DNA of 64,000 nt from Serinus canaria (GCF_022539315.1 NC_066338.1:3968001-4032000); one strand, 5' to 3'. Counted from the first letter of the stretch, positions 1-10,790 are shown. Numbers and translations: made by a program. Notes: a model not told the origin generated them from the letters alone.

Positions 1-660
1 ATAAGAATTGGTTGAATTCCTTTGTCTAAGATTCCCAGGCTAAGCCTGGGAAAAATTGTCTCTGTTCTTTCTTCGACTGAACTGAGAATATCCACAATTC
101 CCCCTTTTCATTTAAAGGAGGAGGCAGTGTTTGTAATCTCCTGAGAGATCCCTTGCAGTAAAGAGAACAAACACAGCTCCAGAGGTTTATCAGCTATCCA
201 TCAAAACCTCAATCAAAATTGGCTCAGAATGGTCAAAGAGATCTCATACTATAAACTTGCTGCCATTACGTTCTTTTTATAAACTTTACTATTAATAAAA
301 AAAAATTGTTAGTTTGCTTGTAACACAGGCAGTCTAACTCGTCAACACCCATTTCCCAGTGTGAGTAGATGCCCACATGACAGAGAATAAGGTATTAATA
401 AACACGTGCACAAAATCAGATCAGCCAAATTTGACAAGATGAGCAACATCTGTTTGCCACAGCTGCAAGGCCTTTAGGCCTCTGGGGTTTATTCCAGCCT
501 TTAAGGTGCTGCAGGTCAAGCCTTGGTTGGCATTCATTGAAATTGCTTTCTGCAGAGTGTGTGCACTTTGATAGAAGAACCACGCAAGGATTTTGGCCTA
601 TGCAGTCATGTCCTCAATGAACAACTCAAGTGATATAAATGAACTCAGGTCTGAATTGCA
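1..660 (-). mobile_element. Degraded retroviral integrase remnant
   Basis: Read on the minus strand from about 518 down to 310, the DNA gives an integrase-like stretch: a G-x-N-P-R-G-L segment, then L-Q-L-W-Q-T-D-V (about 480-445), then a core-like run containing ASTHTG. WQ-D-V with the following hydrophobic core is typical of the catalytic domain of class II (betaretrovirus-like) integrases. At least two in-frame stops (near 430 and 325) show it is dead. It appears to continue beyond the left edge; no LTR was recognised here. Confidence 0.6.
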
Positions 661-1440
661 TCCCTGAGTTTTCAAAACAATTGTGTGTGTCTGCTGCATA
701 AGCAGAATTTGACCAAATTCAGACACTTAAGAAAATGCTGGAAAGCCATGTCAACAGCCTTTAATACAACCAGGCCGTGCCTAACTTGTTACATTCCAGT
801 GCTCCAAGCCATCTATGAAGACGATGCGCTTTTCCTTTTTTGGATCAGGAAGGCCGGCAGCAGCGGCAGCCGCAGCAGCGGCAGCAGTGGCAGCAGCAGC
901 AGCAGCCGCAGCATGTCTTAGGACCCTGCGGAGCTTGGCAGGCCGAGGCTCAGGCCCTGGTGGTCGGGCCAAGGGGCGCAGACCCGGCCCGTGGGCCGGG
1001 GTCTTCATTTTCACAGCCTGCCCCCAACCATGCTGCCGGTGTCCCGGCACTTCCTCCGGCATTCCGCCCCTCTCCCGGCAGAACGGGAGGAAGGGTTGGA
1101 GGAGAGGCCAAACGCCTCTTCCTCCTCCTCCCCCTACTCTTTCCAGGACCACCAGTCCGTGTTGGCAAAGAGGAAGGAGAAGTTTTTCTGGAAATATGAA
1201 ATTTCACCTGACTTTGGGGTTCTTGGCACCACCCACGTCTGCCCAGGACAAGCGGGTGATCCGCGCTCCCTCCTGCGCCTCCCTCCCCCACGATACAAGT
1301 GATTGCCCCGCTGTCTGATTCGCGGCACCACCCCCACCCCCCTGGGGCGGTAGACCAGTGGCAGCATTCTCGGAAACCATCTCTCCCTGCCCGCAGACGG
1401 GAGCAGGGGGCCAAGGAGCCCTGAGCCTCGGGGGGAGCCA
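660..1440. other. GC-rich interval without a recognised gene
   Basis: After the integrase remnant the DNA becomes GC- and CpG-rich (about 840-1320). Several short overlapping reading frames are open on both strands, which is expected from base composition; none resembles a known protein and no convincing splice pattern was seen. It could be a CpG island or the remains of the first exon of a gene whose body lies to the left. Confidence 0.4.
855..915. repeat. GCN trinucleotide repeat
   Basis: About 60 bases of imperfect GCA/GCG/GCC triplets. It reads as poly-Ala, poly-Ser/Gly or poly-Gln depending on frame, which explains the low-complexity reading frames around it. Confidence 0.85.
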
Positions 1441-1830
1441 GGGATGGGTGTCCAGGGGAAAGGGGAGTCCCAGGGATGGGGTCCCTGGGAAGGGGGGTCC
1501 TGAGGAGGGAGAATCACAGGGGATGGGGCCATGGGAATGGGAGTCCCCAGGGCTGGGGGGACTCAGGGATGGGAGTCCCAGGGTAACATGGGCTCCAGGG
1601 TCATGGAAGGAGTGTGCTGGGGGAATGGGGGTCTTGGAAGAACCAAGTCCCTGGGGGAAGGAGATTTTCAGGGGATGGAATGAACAGGAGAGGGTTCCTT
1701 GGGAAAGGGGTGCTGGGCCATGGAGATCCTGGGGAATGTCAGTACTGGGATGGGGGTTGCAGAGACAGGGGGACATAAGGAATGGGGGTCCCATGTTTCA
1801 GTTCCCACAGGAATGGAGGTCCCAGGGATG
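1440..1830. repeat. G-rich degenerate minisatellite of an orphan 5' flank
   Basis: Degenerate repeats of about 18-24 bases built on GGGAATGGGGGTCCCAGG-like units, G-rich on the plus strand. The same repeat lies next to the signal-peptide exon of the other receptor copies, but here no receptor exon is present to its left, so the flank is an orphan. Confidence 0.7.
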
Positions 1831-1854
1831 AGCAGTTGCTGGGTGAGCCTGTGG

Positions 1855-3440
1855 GTCTCAGCTCCTTCCCTGGGTGTCTCAGATTTTGGGGTGACTCAAA
1901 GCCAGCACAGCCCCCAAAAGGTGCCAGCGGCCTGGGGGTCACTCCAATGTGCTCTGAGTCTGTGTCCCTGCTCCCCAGTGACTTTTCCCCTCTATATTTC
2001 CATTTCCATTGTTTTGTGTCTCAATTTCACAAGCCCCTAGTTCGTGCCTTAATGATCCTGGAGAGCAACCAAGCAGTGAATGGGCTGGGGGCAGCCCAGG
2101 GTGGGGGAAGCAGGGGTGAGGGGTCTGCAGGGAGGGCTGTGGAGGCTGTGGGAATGGGTGTGTCTGGCTGTGCCCCCGCAACACTTTCACTTTCTCTCTC
2201 CTGAAGAAGAAGGAAGAGACCATTTGACAAGTTTGTCACAAGGCTGGGGAGAGGAGGGGGGGGCAGGTTCTGTCCTGGAGGGACACATCTTGGTGGCTCC
2301 TGTCTCAGGGGGATCCTGTCCCAGGGGGAAGATGTGCTGGCCAAGGGGATCCTGTCCTGGAGCCTGGTAGCTCTGGGAGGTATCCAGACTTCTCCATTCT
2401 TGCTTGTCCCCTGCAGGATCTGAGCCCCCAAGAGCAGCTTGGAAATGGAACCCCGGGCAGGAAGGAACTCCCAAACTCCTGCTCCTTGAAGCCAGTGGTT
2501 ACCCAAGGGTGTGACGAGCCATGGCCCAGCCCCACTGCACAGGGATGGCCATTGCCCAGCCCTGCTCTGCCCAGCCCCAGGTGGCAGCCAGGACTTAAGG
2601 GTCACCCCTGCCCTCTTGGCTTTGATTCTGGCAGCTTCAGAGGTGAGAATTCTGTGGGGGAAAAGGCCTTGCCTGTGGTTTGTTCAGCCCTGCAAGGAGC
2701 ACAAACCCAAAGGGAGCCCAAGCAGTGGCTCTGCGAGGGCCTTTGATGGTTTTCAGAGCAGGGCTGCCTGGAAACTCCCCCTGCAGGGGCAGCTGTGAGG
2801 GAACCAGTCCAGAAATGCAGCAATTGATCATTTTGTCCCTCTTGGTAAGGGTCTGAGAGAGTCCCAGCACTACGGCAAATCCCACACCACTCTGCTCAGC
2901 AACCTGACCTGGACCCTCCTAGTTCAACAAAACCTGCAGCCTTCTGAAACCTCATGGAAAGAATGTTTTGACTCAGGCTGTGGCCATCAGATAAGATGGA
3001 AACATGTGGAGTTATCGAGCAGGGGTCTGCTGGCAGCCATGGTGGAGCTGTGGGAAGTGACCCTGTATGTATTCCAGGTGTCCCCAAAGTTCCTCCATCC
3101 CTGTCCTCCTCACTTGAGGGTTTGCAGAAATTGAGGCATAAAGCCATCAGAGATGCTGCTGGGGCCCTGAGACCAGCCTGGGGTTCAGGCGCTGCCTTTC
3201 TTCCATCTGAGATCATTGGGAGCGGTCATGGGTGTTGGGCAGTGCGTGTGCCTGGCCCCGGGACGCTGCTGTGCGGCCACTGGGCACTGGGATCCAACCT
3301 GCTGCCTTGGCGTCTTCTGCCCGCTGCCGGTGGCGGTGCCAGGACCGATTGGTGCCCGTGAGTTTGCAAAAGGAGCGATTTCCCCTCCTGCCTCCTGTGC
3401 GAGGCTGCCATGGCCCCTGAGGGGATGGAGCTAGACCGGG
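1855..3440 (-). repeat. Orphan copy of the receptor 5'-flank duplicon
   Basis: This stretch holds the blocks found upstream of the other receptor genes, in the same order: a conserved CTTCCCTGGGTGTCTCAG block (about 1862), a GAAANNGAAA site (2185-2194), a block around 2640-2960 containing GGTGAGAATTCTGTGGGG, and the approach to the CTCF-like array. The minus-strand gene it should serve, to its left, is missing. No convincing coding exon was seen in it. Confidence 0.65.
2185..2194 (-). promoter_or_regulatory. IRF/ISRE-like site, orphan unit
   Basis: TTTCACTTTC on the plus strand is GAAAGTGAAA on the minus strand, a perfect GAAANNGAAA core. It is followed by an AGAAGGAAGAGG stretch that could take an ETS factor. 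Conserved between duplicated units; function inferred. Confidence 0.4.
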
Positions 3441-3519
3441 GCGCCCCCTGCTGGCCGGGAGTGCTCCCTGCAGCGCCCCCTGCTGGCTGGGAGTGCTCCC
3501 TGCAGCGCCCCCTGCTGGC
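3441..3519 (-). promoter_or_regulatory. Tandem CTCF-like array, three units
   Basis: Three copies of GCGCCCCCTGCTGGC at 3441, 3473 and 3505, exactly 32 bases apart. The reverse complement, GCCAGCAGGGGGCGC, fits the CTCF core motif. Related arrays occur at 41129 (four units) and 54039 (five units), always in this orientation. Binding is inferred from the motif only. Confidence 0.6.
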
Positions 3520-3539
3520 CGCAGGTATAACTGCAAAAA

Positions 3540-4080
3540 TAACTAACAGTGCTGAGCGGGAGGGAAAGGTCTGGGTTTGTATTGTTTGTTCCGTTCTGGT
3601 TTATAAATTTCCCAGTAGAAAGTTGTTATTCCTTTTCCTACACTTTGGCCTGGAAGACCCATCATTGAAATTAAAGAAAATTTTACAGATTGGTCTTCTT
3701 TCCATTCCAGGAATGTTTCTTCTTTCCTTGGCAGATATTTCTCATTTAAATGAATTTCCAGATCCTGAGTTCCAGTGTGGATGAGACAGATACCCCAAGA
3801 CAAGGCAGGGTCAGGGACTTGGCCACCTCATGCTTTGCCTTTAAGCCAGTTGGACCACCAAGTGCCCTCTCCCCAGGTGGCACTTCTTGTCACCCGGCCA
3901 CTCAGGAGCTGGCTTTGACAGAATGCCACACACTCCCCACTGTGCCATGGCTGACAGACTGATGGACAGACGGGGCCCTGTCTCACCAAAAGCAACGCCT
4001 GATCCACCCCTGCCACACACAGGAGTTCCAAAATGTCTCCAGCCATCACACTTTTCCTGTCTCTGACACCTCACCCTGTG
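3540..4080. repeat. Non-coding part of the duplicated unit
   Basis: About 540 bases that recur with small changes at about 41250-41800 and 54190-54750, always between the CTCF-like array and the ERVL scrap. No gene or splice-like structure was recognised. Confidence 0.5.
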
Positions 4081-4275
4081 CCATGGCCTGATCCCAACTG
4101 TCCTGGCAAAGGGGGAGGTTCTGGAACCCCCACAGGGCCTTTGTGTCATCCTTGTGTGGGGAACAGGGCAGAGGAGGGGTTTGGGACATGGGACAAGAGA
4201 ATCCAGAGCCTCCTGAAGGCCGGTTTGGCCATCAGAGAAGGGAAGGTCCAGAGCCCTGCCAAGTTCCTTTGGTGA
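4080..4275 (+). mobile_element. ERVL-type reverse-transcriptase fragment, unit A
   Basis: With frame changes, the plus strand reads through CHGLI, a VWG block and an RIQSLLKAGLAI block, matching in order the reverse transcriptase of the ERVL element at 63.3-63.6 kb of this window. It is short, frameshifted and dead. The same scrap lies beside the 3' ends of genes D and F and, inverted, beside B, so it was inserted before the duplications. Confidence 0.65.
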
Positions 4276-4386
4276 AGAAAACATGCTGGGGGAAATGTCT
4301 GGGGTTTATTCTTTTCTGGTGGCTTCCCCAGGAAATAGTTCCTTCTGTGGTAATTTAGACTGAATATTTTTGATGTTGTTGCTGGT

Positions 4387-4392
4387 TTTATT
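4387..4392 (-). terminator. Likely polyadenylation signal of gene A
   Basis: AATAAA on the minus strand, about 155 bases past the stop codon of gene A. Gene F has the same hexamer in the same setting at 55060-55065. Confidence 0.5.
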
Positions 4393-4547
4393 CTCTCTCG
4401 TTGCTGTCTCAGGAAATTGTTCTTCTCTCAGCCCTTTGGGATCTTTGTGCCCCCACAGGGAGGGAGAGGGGCAATTTTTAGTGGCAGCATAGACACTAGT
4501 GGGTGCCCATGGGTGGGGACCCCCAGTGCCCCCAGTTCCCCCCAGTG

Positions 4548-7500
4548 TCACAGCACATTCCCAGAGATGTCACCAGGTTCCCGTGGTCGCCCCTGATGTC
4601 CCCGCAGCTCCGCGTAGGTCACCTGGGGATCCTGGAATGTGGTGGCACGTGGGGACGCTGCGAGAGACATGGGCTGTGGGATCTGGGTGGGTGACACTCG
4701 TGGGTGACATGTCACTCTGCGTGTGTCCCCCCCATACTCACCCCCTGCCCTCTTGGTGACCACGACGTGGGTGTACAGCACCTCCCCCTCCTCTGGGGGG
4801 GCCGGGAGATCCGGGGGGGCCCTGAGGGAATAAAGGGGATGTGGGGGAGGGAATGGGAGGTCTTCGTGGTTGGGGTAAAAGGGGGAGTGTGGTTTGAGCC
4901 CCCCACTCACCTTTGCTGGTTCTTCCTGGCAGCTGCAGAGGAAAGAGGGGAGGGGTGACTGTGGGGTCCCAGGGCTGTGACTCCTCTCTCAGGATTCATG
5001 AACCCCTACAGGACCCTCTATTTCCCACAGGACCCCCAAGCATCTCTGGAGCCCCCCAGATTTCAGGAACATTCCCAGTGCCTCTGACCAACTCAACCTC
5101 AAGAACCCAAAGCCCAGCAGGGAAAGACACCCCCCAAACACCCCCAGGGACCCTGAAAGAACCCCCAACACCCCTGCAGGACCCTCCACCACCTCCCCAA
5201 ACCCTACATGACCCCTAGCAAGGGTCACATTTCTGAGGCTCTGGTTGCCGCTCAATTGCTCCCCAACTCTGGAGGCCTCTACAGCTCCCTGGGACCCCCA
5301 TCCCCCCATTGTCACCCACCCACACGGTGCCACAAGTGCCAGGCCAAAATGACAACCATGAGCAGTAGCAGGAACAGAAGGGCCCCACCGACCCCTGCGA
5401 CCACTGCAAGAAACAGAGGGGATACATCAGGGTAACCCATCACCCTGGGGTTCAGCCCTCCCTGGTGGCCCCATGTGACCCCACCTGTGACCCAGGGTGA
5501 GCCAGGTGTCACCTCCAGGGCCAGCTCTGGGCTGAGTGCCCGGAACACACGGTGCCTGTCTTGTCCCAGCTGGTTGGTGGCCACGCACTGGTAGGTGCCT
5601 GAATGTCCCTTATCAATGTCCCTGAGCTCCAGGAGGGGACCCCGGGCCACCTCCTTCCTGTTGTGCAGCCAGGTGAAGTTGACAGGAGCTGAGCCCACCT
5701 GCACTGAGCAGCGCAGGGTCACGTTGTCACCTGCGTGCACCTGGTGTGACAGGGGACCAGGGCTGATGGTGGCATTGGCCACAGGCACTGTGGGGACAGA
5801 GACAGGGCTGAGAGCACAGGGAGGGGCTGGCAGCCAGTGCGGGGGGATAGGGACAGGGGGATGGGTGGGGGGGGATGTTGGGGATGGGGTCACGACACGG
5901 AGGGGTGAGGGGACACAGGGCAGAGCCAGGGGGCCAGACTCAAGAAAGTTGTCAGGGAGACATGGATGTACCCAGGCAGGGGAACTGAGGAGGCTGTGGG
6001 GTCTCCCCGTGCCCATCCCCGCACTCACTGCCCACTGTGATGCAAAGCTGTGCACTGCTCTTCCACACAGCTCCCCCCTTGGTGCGCACCTGGCAGCTGT
6101 AATTCCCTGAGTGAGAGACCCCCAGGCTGGGCACCAGCAGCTGCGGGGACCCCTGCGGGCCCCCCAACACCTGCCCATCCCTGTAGAACACGTACAGGAG
6201 GGGAGCTCGGGGACGCAGGGGACTGGGGGTGCTGAAGCAACTGAGAATCAGGGGGGACCCCTGGGTGGGCTCGGGGGGACCCTCCAGCACCGGCACCGAG
6301 AAGAGCTCTGGAAAGGAGAGGGGAGGAGAGGACTGTGACTCTGAGTCTGCTGGGGAGTGGCTTTGGGGATGTCAGGAGATTGGAGTTCCAGCCGTGGGGG
6401 TGCTCACCATGCACTGTCACTGTCACCAATGCCGACTCCCAAAACTTCTCTGCCCTGTATTCCACCCGGCACTTGCAGTGGTAGCGACCACTGTATTGCA
6501 GCTGAAGAGGGGACAGGGTCAGCTCGGTCCCATCATGGAGTCTGCCCAGTTCCTTCCCCTCACAGTTGAAGGACACGGAGGTGACCAGGTCATTCCACAA
6601 GCCCTGGCAGCGCAGTGTCACTGTGTCCCCCTCCAGTAGCGCCTGCGACGGCACCTGCAGCACCAGCCGCTCTGGGAGACAGAGGGTACCTGTCACACCT
6701 GATGGCACCGGGACCCCCTATTGGGTCACACCCAGTGCACCAGAGGTCCCCAATTCCAACATGGGTATTCCCACTCTTCGGGGTACTCTGGGATCTCCCC
6801 AGAGTAGGGGACGGGCTCTGGTCACACAGGAGGTGACCCATGGAGCAGAGCCCACACAGAGCCCTCAGGGTCCCTGCGGGACACCCAAACGCCCCTCACC
6901 GTCTGAGACTGTCACAGGGGGGCTGAGCCCACTGCCGGATCTGTCACAGGTGTAGGTGCCACTCTCGGTGACAGTGACATGGTCTTCTCCCTCCTGCCTC
7001 CAGATCTGCCCGTCCTTGTACCAGGTGGTGGCACCGGTGGTCCCCAAGCTCCTGCAGGTCAGTTTCACGTGGTCCCATTTCACCGGTGGCACCCAGGGGG
7101 GATCCACGAGGAGCTGGGTGGTCTGGGCGCCTGTGGGTGACAGGGGACACCAGCCTGCCAGGGCCAGCACAGGGCTGGGGACAGCAGGGTTGAGGGGCCA
7201 TGGCATCCCCCAAGGACTCACCAGCGAGGCCAAGGGTTTGGGCTGGAAGGGAGAAAGAACAGGGCTGGGTGGGGATGGCATCATGGGGACAGAAACACGG
7301 GGGCACGGGGTATGGAGCCTGTCCCTAATTGTTCCCATGGGGACAGCAGTTCTTGTGGGAAAGTGTGTGGGGGTTGTCCCCAAAAAGATTTGGCAAGGGA
7401 GGGGGACATGTCTGTGTCACAGCCACCCATGCACCACATCCCTGTGGTACAGACACCTGGAGAAAAGGGACACCGAGGTCACCCTGAGATGAGGCACAAC

Positions 7501-7963
7501 AGGGGGACACTGTGGACCCCCTGGGCATGAGGACACCGTGGACACAGCCCATTCAGGCCCAGGTCACCCCCACCAGCTCATGATCCCATCACCAATATCC
7601 CATCCCCATGGCCACAACCTCACCGTTCTTGTCCCCTTCTGTCCCTGCATCCCAGGACCCTTGTCCCTTTCCCCAGAGCTACCTGAGCCCAAAGGTGCCA
7701 GTCCCCACATTCCTGTCCCCACATCCCCACCCCAAAATTCCTGCCCCATGTTCCTGTCCCCAAAGCTGCCCTACATCCCTGTCCCCCCCAGGTCCACTGT
7801 GGGTAACATGGATTGGCACAGCTGACCTTGGGGACCTCAGGGGACCCCGCAGCCCCCCGGTGACCCCTCCCCTCTCCATCCCCAGGCTGTCAGGCCTGTT
7901 CCCATGGCACTCACCCCAGAGGAGCAGTGCCACCTTCCCGGCCATCCCGGTGTCCCCAGCCAT
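4548..7963 (-). CDS. Gene A: intact Fc-receptor-like inhibitory receptor
   Basis: Ten coding exons (minus strand, GT-AG borders): S1 7915-7963, S2 7222-7242 (21 nt), EC1 6900-7130, EC2 6408-6671, EC3 6029-6307, EC5 5485-5787, TM 5320-5403, Cyt1 4911-4932, Cyt2 4742-4821, Cyt3 4548-4657. They total 1443 nt, 480 codons plus stop, with no internal stop. The start is the first ATG of S1, giving a hydrophobic leader (VALLLW then QTLGLAG). EC1 (codons 24-101) has the DPPW and WYKDG signature of Fc-receptor D1; EC2 is D2-like, EC3 D3-like, and EC5 is a further Ig domain; each has its cysteine pair. The membrane helix is at about 383-405. The tail has ITIM-like VLYTHV (Tyr434) and VTYAEL (Tyr459), which would recruit SH2 phosphatases. 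Ligand unknown. It has no EC4 exon, unlike B, C and F. Best intact gene of the window. Confidence 0.85.
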
Positions 7964-8139
7964 GTGGACTGGCTGTCACTCGCTGCTGTGGCCACGGTTC
8001 CCCTGGCTGGCGGCTCTTCGGATGAAGGGGAAGGAAGCGAGGTCACGCCTGTCCCCACGTGGAGGTGGCCCTTGGTGGGGGCAGGGTGGCCACAAACTGG
8101 GGACAGGCTGGGGACATGGTGGGGTAGACTGGGCACATG

Positions 8140-8530
8140 GTGGGAAATGGGGTTGCCAGGAGTGGGGGTTTCAGGGGATGTGGATAACAAAGGATGGGTG
8201 CTCAGGAGAATGGGGGTCCAGGGGAATTTGGGTTCCCCTGCCTGGGGGGATTCAGGGGTGGGGGTGCCATGGGAGCATGGTTCTGAGGGCTTTGGGGTCA
8301 AGGCATGTGGCTGGCAGGGTTGGGGGTGCAGAGGGAAAAAGGGGACCCTCAGGAATAGGGGTTGTGGGGGAAGAAGCACCCCATGGGATGGGATCAAGGC
8401 AATGATGGTTGTGGACAGTGGCAGTCCTGGGATGGGGGTCCCCAGGGAGGAGAAACCAAGGAGAAACCCCCTAAATGGGGGTCCCATGTTAGGTTCCCAG
8501 GGGAATGGTTGTGTCAGGGATGGTCAGTGG
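8140..8530. repeat. G-rich minisatellite upstream of gene A
   Basis: Degenerate GGGAATGGGGGTCC-type repeats starting about 180 bases upstream of gene A's start codon, G-rich on the plus strand (the template side). G-quadruplex formation is possible. Confidence 0.6.
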
Positions 8531-8539
8531 CTGGGTGGG

Positions 8540-9246
8540 CACGAGGATCTCAGCTCCTTCCCTGGATGCCTCAGATTTTGGATGACCCAGGGCCCAGCAC
8601 AGCCCTCCCTGGGGTGCTCATTTTCCTCCCAGGCATCACATGGGGGTCTTGGGTAGCTCTGCTTCTGTGCCCTCCCCTGACCTGGACTTTTTCCTCTCTT
8701 TATTTCTCTTTTTTTCTTATTTTCCTCACTTTTGTGCCATGTCCCCTCTCTCTCTGTTCCTGGCTCAGCAATCCTGGGGAACACCTGAACAGGGTAGGGG
8801 TTGGGGGGACCCAGGGGAGGGGGAAAATGGGGAGTAGTCAGTGCAGGGAAGGGTTGGGAGGCTGTGGGGGATGGAGGTGTTGGGCTGTGCCCCCTCAACA
8901 CTTTCACTTTCTTTTTCCTTGACAAGAAGGAAGAGGCCATTTGTGCTGAGAGTCAGATGGGAAAGGGGGGGTTCTGTCCTGGGTGGGGTAAATCCAGAGG
9001 GATCCTGTCGTGGGGGATCCTATCCCAGGGGGTGACACATCCTGGCATGGGGGAGTCCTTTCTCAGGGGGTGGCTCTTCCAGATATGTCCCTGCACATTC
9101 CTTTTTGGGTGCCTGTCCCAGGGGTGGCACATCCTGGGGACCCCTGTCAATGCAAGGGTGGAGCACAGGAGCACAGCCATGACCCAGCCCCAATGCACAG
9201 GGATAGCCATTGGTCAGCCCTGCTCTGCCCAGCCCCAGATGGCAGC
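8540..9246 (-). repeat. 5'-flank duplicon of gene A, first part
   Basis: Same block order as the other units; carries the GAAANNGAAA site. It is interrupted at 9246 by a solo LTR and resumes at 9949. Confidence 0.6.
8902..8911 (-). promoter_or_regulatory. IRF/ISRE-like site upstream of gene A
   Basis: GAAAGTGAAA on the minus strand, about 940 bases upstream of gene A's ATG, next to a purine-rich AAGAAGGAAGAGG stretch. Conserved in position in most units. Confidence 0.45.
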
Positions 9247-9948
9247 TGAGTAAAAAAGAGTTGCCTTTTTTTTTAAAAAAAAATGTTGCAGAGTTTAAAT
9301 TAAGCAGGCAGCTGATCGCTGGCCAGGAGAGTTCTTTTGTTACCTGAATGTTGTAATCACCTGTTAAGTACTAAGTCGTTTACCATCTATTGTTGAGAAT
9401 TCTCTTTTCTCAGCACCACCCTCCCCTGCTGCCAGGAGGATGGCATCCCCCCCAACCCCCCCCACCCCCTCCCCTAACAGTGGGAAGGGATTAGACTTCA
9501 GGAGTCTATTCAAATTATCTCAAACCCAGAGTGCAACAGGAGGGGACCCCCACCAAATCCAGGAAAAGACCCCAAGAGCAATGAGCCAAAACAGAATTGA
9601 CATCAAAGTAGTGTCTGGACATCAGGGGCGAGGTCCGAAGCTGGCAGAGACACTGGGGGCCTTGGTGACCCCTTTACCATAACCGCAGAGGATGTCGGTA
9701 AGGGCCAGGACCCCTGGACCAGAGCACTGAAGGAAACACGGGATATACCCCCATTGCCCTTGTGAAGATGGGATCCCTCCAGCTCTACCTCTTAGGGGAC
9801 AGAGCTGCATACACCTCCCTCTCTGAGTCACTCCTGGGAGCAGCGGCAGGGAGCCATGGATCTGTGAACATCCCCCCCATCCAGAGCTAATCACTTTTAA
9901 TAAGATCATTAAAAAGGAGAAAAAAAATCTCCTGCCCTGTTAATTTCA
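9247..9948 (+). mobile_element. Solo LTR in gene A's 5' flank
   Basis: Begins TG, ends CA and is flanked by a perfect 5-base duplication GCAGC (9242-9246 and 9949-9953). An ATTAAA lies near its right end, so it is in plus orientation. It interrupts the 5'-flank duplicon, which reads across without it in units D and E. The same family occurs inverted at 10791-11488. Confidence 0.75.
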
Positions 9949-10480
9949 GCAGCCAGGACCTCAGGGTCCCCCGCCCCCATGCCTTTGGTTCTGGCAGCTT
10001 TCGAGCTGCTGCAGAGGTGAGAATTCTGTGGGGGGAAAAAGGCCTGCCTGTGGTTTGCACAGCCCTGCAAGAAGCACAAATCCCAAAGGGAGCCCAGGCA
10101 GTGGCTCTGGGAGGGCCTTTGATGGTTTTCAGAGCAGGGCTGGCTGAAAATGAAAACCCCCCCCTGCAGGAGCAGCTGAGAGGGAACCAGCCCGGAAATG
10201 CAGCAATTGATCATTTTATTCCTCTTGGTAAGGGTCTGAGAGAGCCTCAGCACTACTTCAAATCTCGCAACACTCTGCTCAACAACCTGACCAGGATCCT
10301 CCTCCCCCTCCCTGCCTTGCCATGGATGGACAGTGCCCGGATGCCCTGCACCCCCCACAGCCGCTCTCTCACTGCCCTCCACACCTGGATGGGGAGAGAA
10401 AATTGAACAAAGGGGTCCTGGGTTGAGACAACGACCAGGAGAGATCACTCATGAAATCCTGTCTCGGGTAAAACTGCCTC
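9949..10480 (-). repeat. 5'-flank duplicon of gene A, second part
   Basis: Continues the flank after the solo LTR: the block with GGTGAGAATTCTGTGGGG lies at about 10013-10300. An inverted repeat, GCAGCTTTCGAGCTGC, sits just before it (about 9995-10010). Confidence 0.6.
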
Positions 10481-10790
10481 GGATTTAGAGATATGAATTG
10501 AATTTATTGCTGACAAAATCAGAGCAGGATAAGGAGAAGTCAAATAAACCCTTCAATGCACCTTCTCCCTTTTATGAATAACTACGCAGTCATTGACTTT
10601 CACTATTCTATTGGTTTTTCCAAATTATTTTGTTATAATACTGTTTATAATCACTTTTTAACTGCTTTTGATACACTACAGTTTGTCAGCCTTTTTACCC
10701 TATTCCCTGTATAGAATATAAATTTTAGCATGATAAATATATTCTAGTTTAGGCTCTCCCAAAATATCCAGATAGAGACAATGTGCTATT
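10480..10790. repeat. AT-rich segment shared with 47.14-47.35 kb
   Basis: From about 10580 it matches 47.14-47.35 kb base for base over long stretches. In both places it separates a receptor 5' flank (A or D) from the 3' end of an E-type receptor copy. Origin probably retroviral, not resolved. Confidence 0.5.

Noticed and set aside
815..1318. Overlapping 100-170 codon frames on both strands
   Set aside because: They depend on the GCN repeat and on GC-rich composition; no family resemblance and no splice pattern.
1204..1831. Long frames over the G-rich minisatellites (also at 7608-8656, 36640-37575, 45359-46293)
   Set aside because: Repeated GGGxxTGGGG units are low in stop codons in several frames; the translations are low-complexity Gly/Trp/Pro strings.
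2640..2960. GGTGAGAATTCTG after a purine-rich stretch in each 5' flank as a splice donor of a 5' untranslated exon
   Set aside because: Possible, but no partner acceptor is consistently placed and its distance to S1 is over 1 kb; left as part of the duplicon.
3441..3519. CRISPR-like regular repeats
   Set aside because: The 32-base periodicity is a tandem repeat with no unique spacers, in a vertebrate genome.
3410..3784. A frame starting MAPEGMELDRG across the CTCF-like array, also at 41099 and 54008
   Set aside because: The frame is not kept beyond the array in all three copies and has no domain; the DNA motif explains the conservation better.
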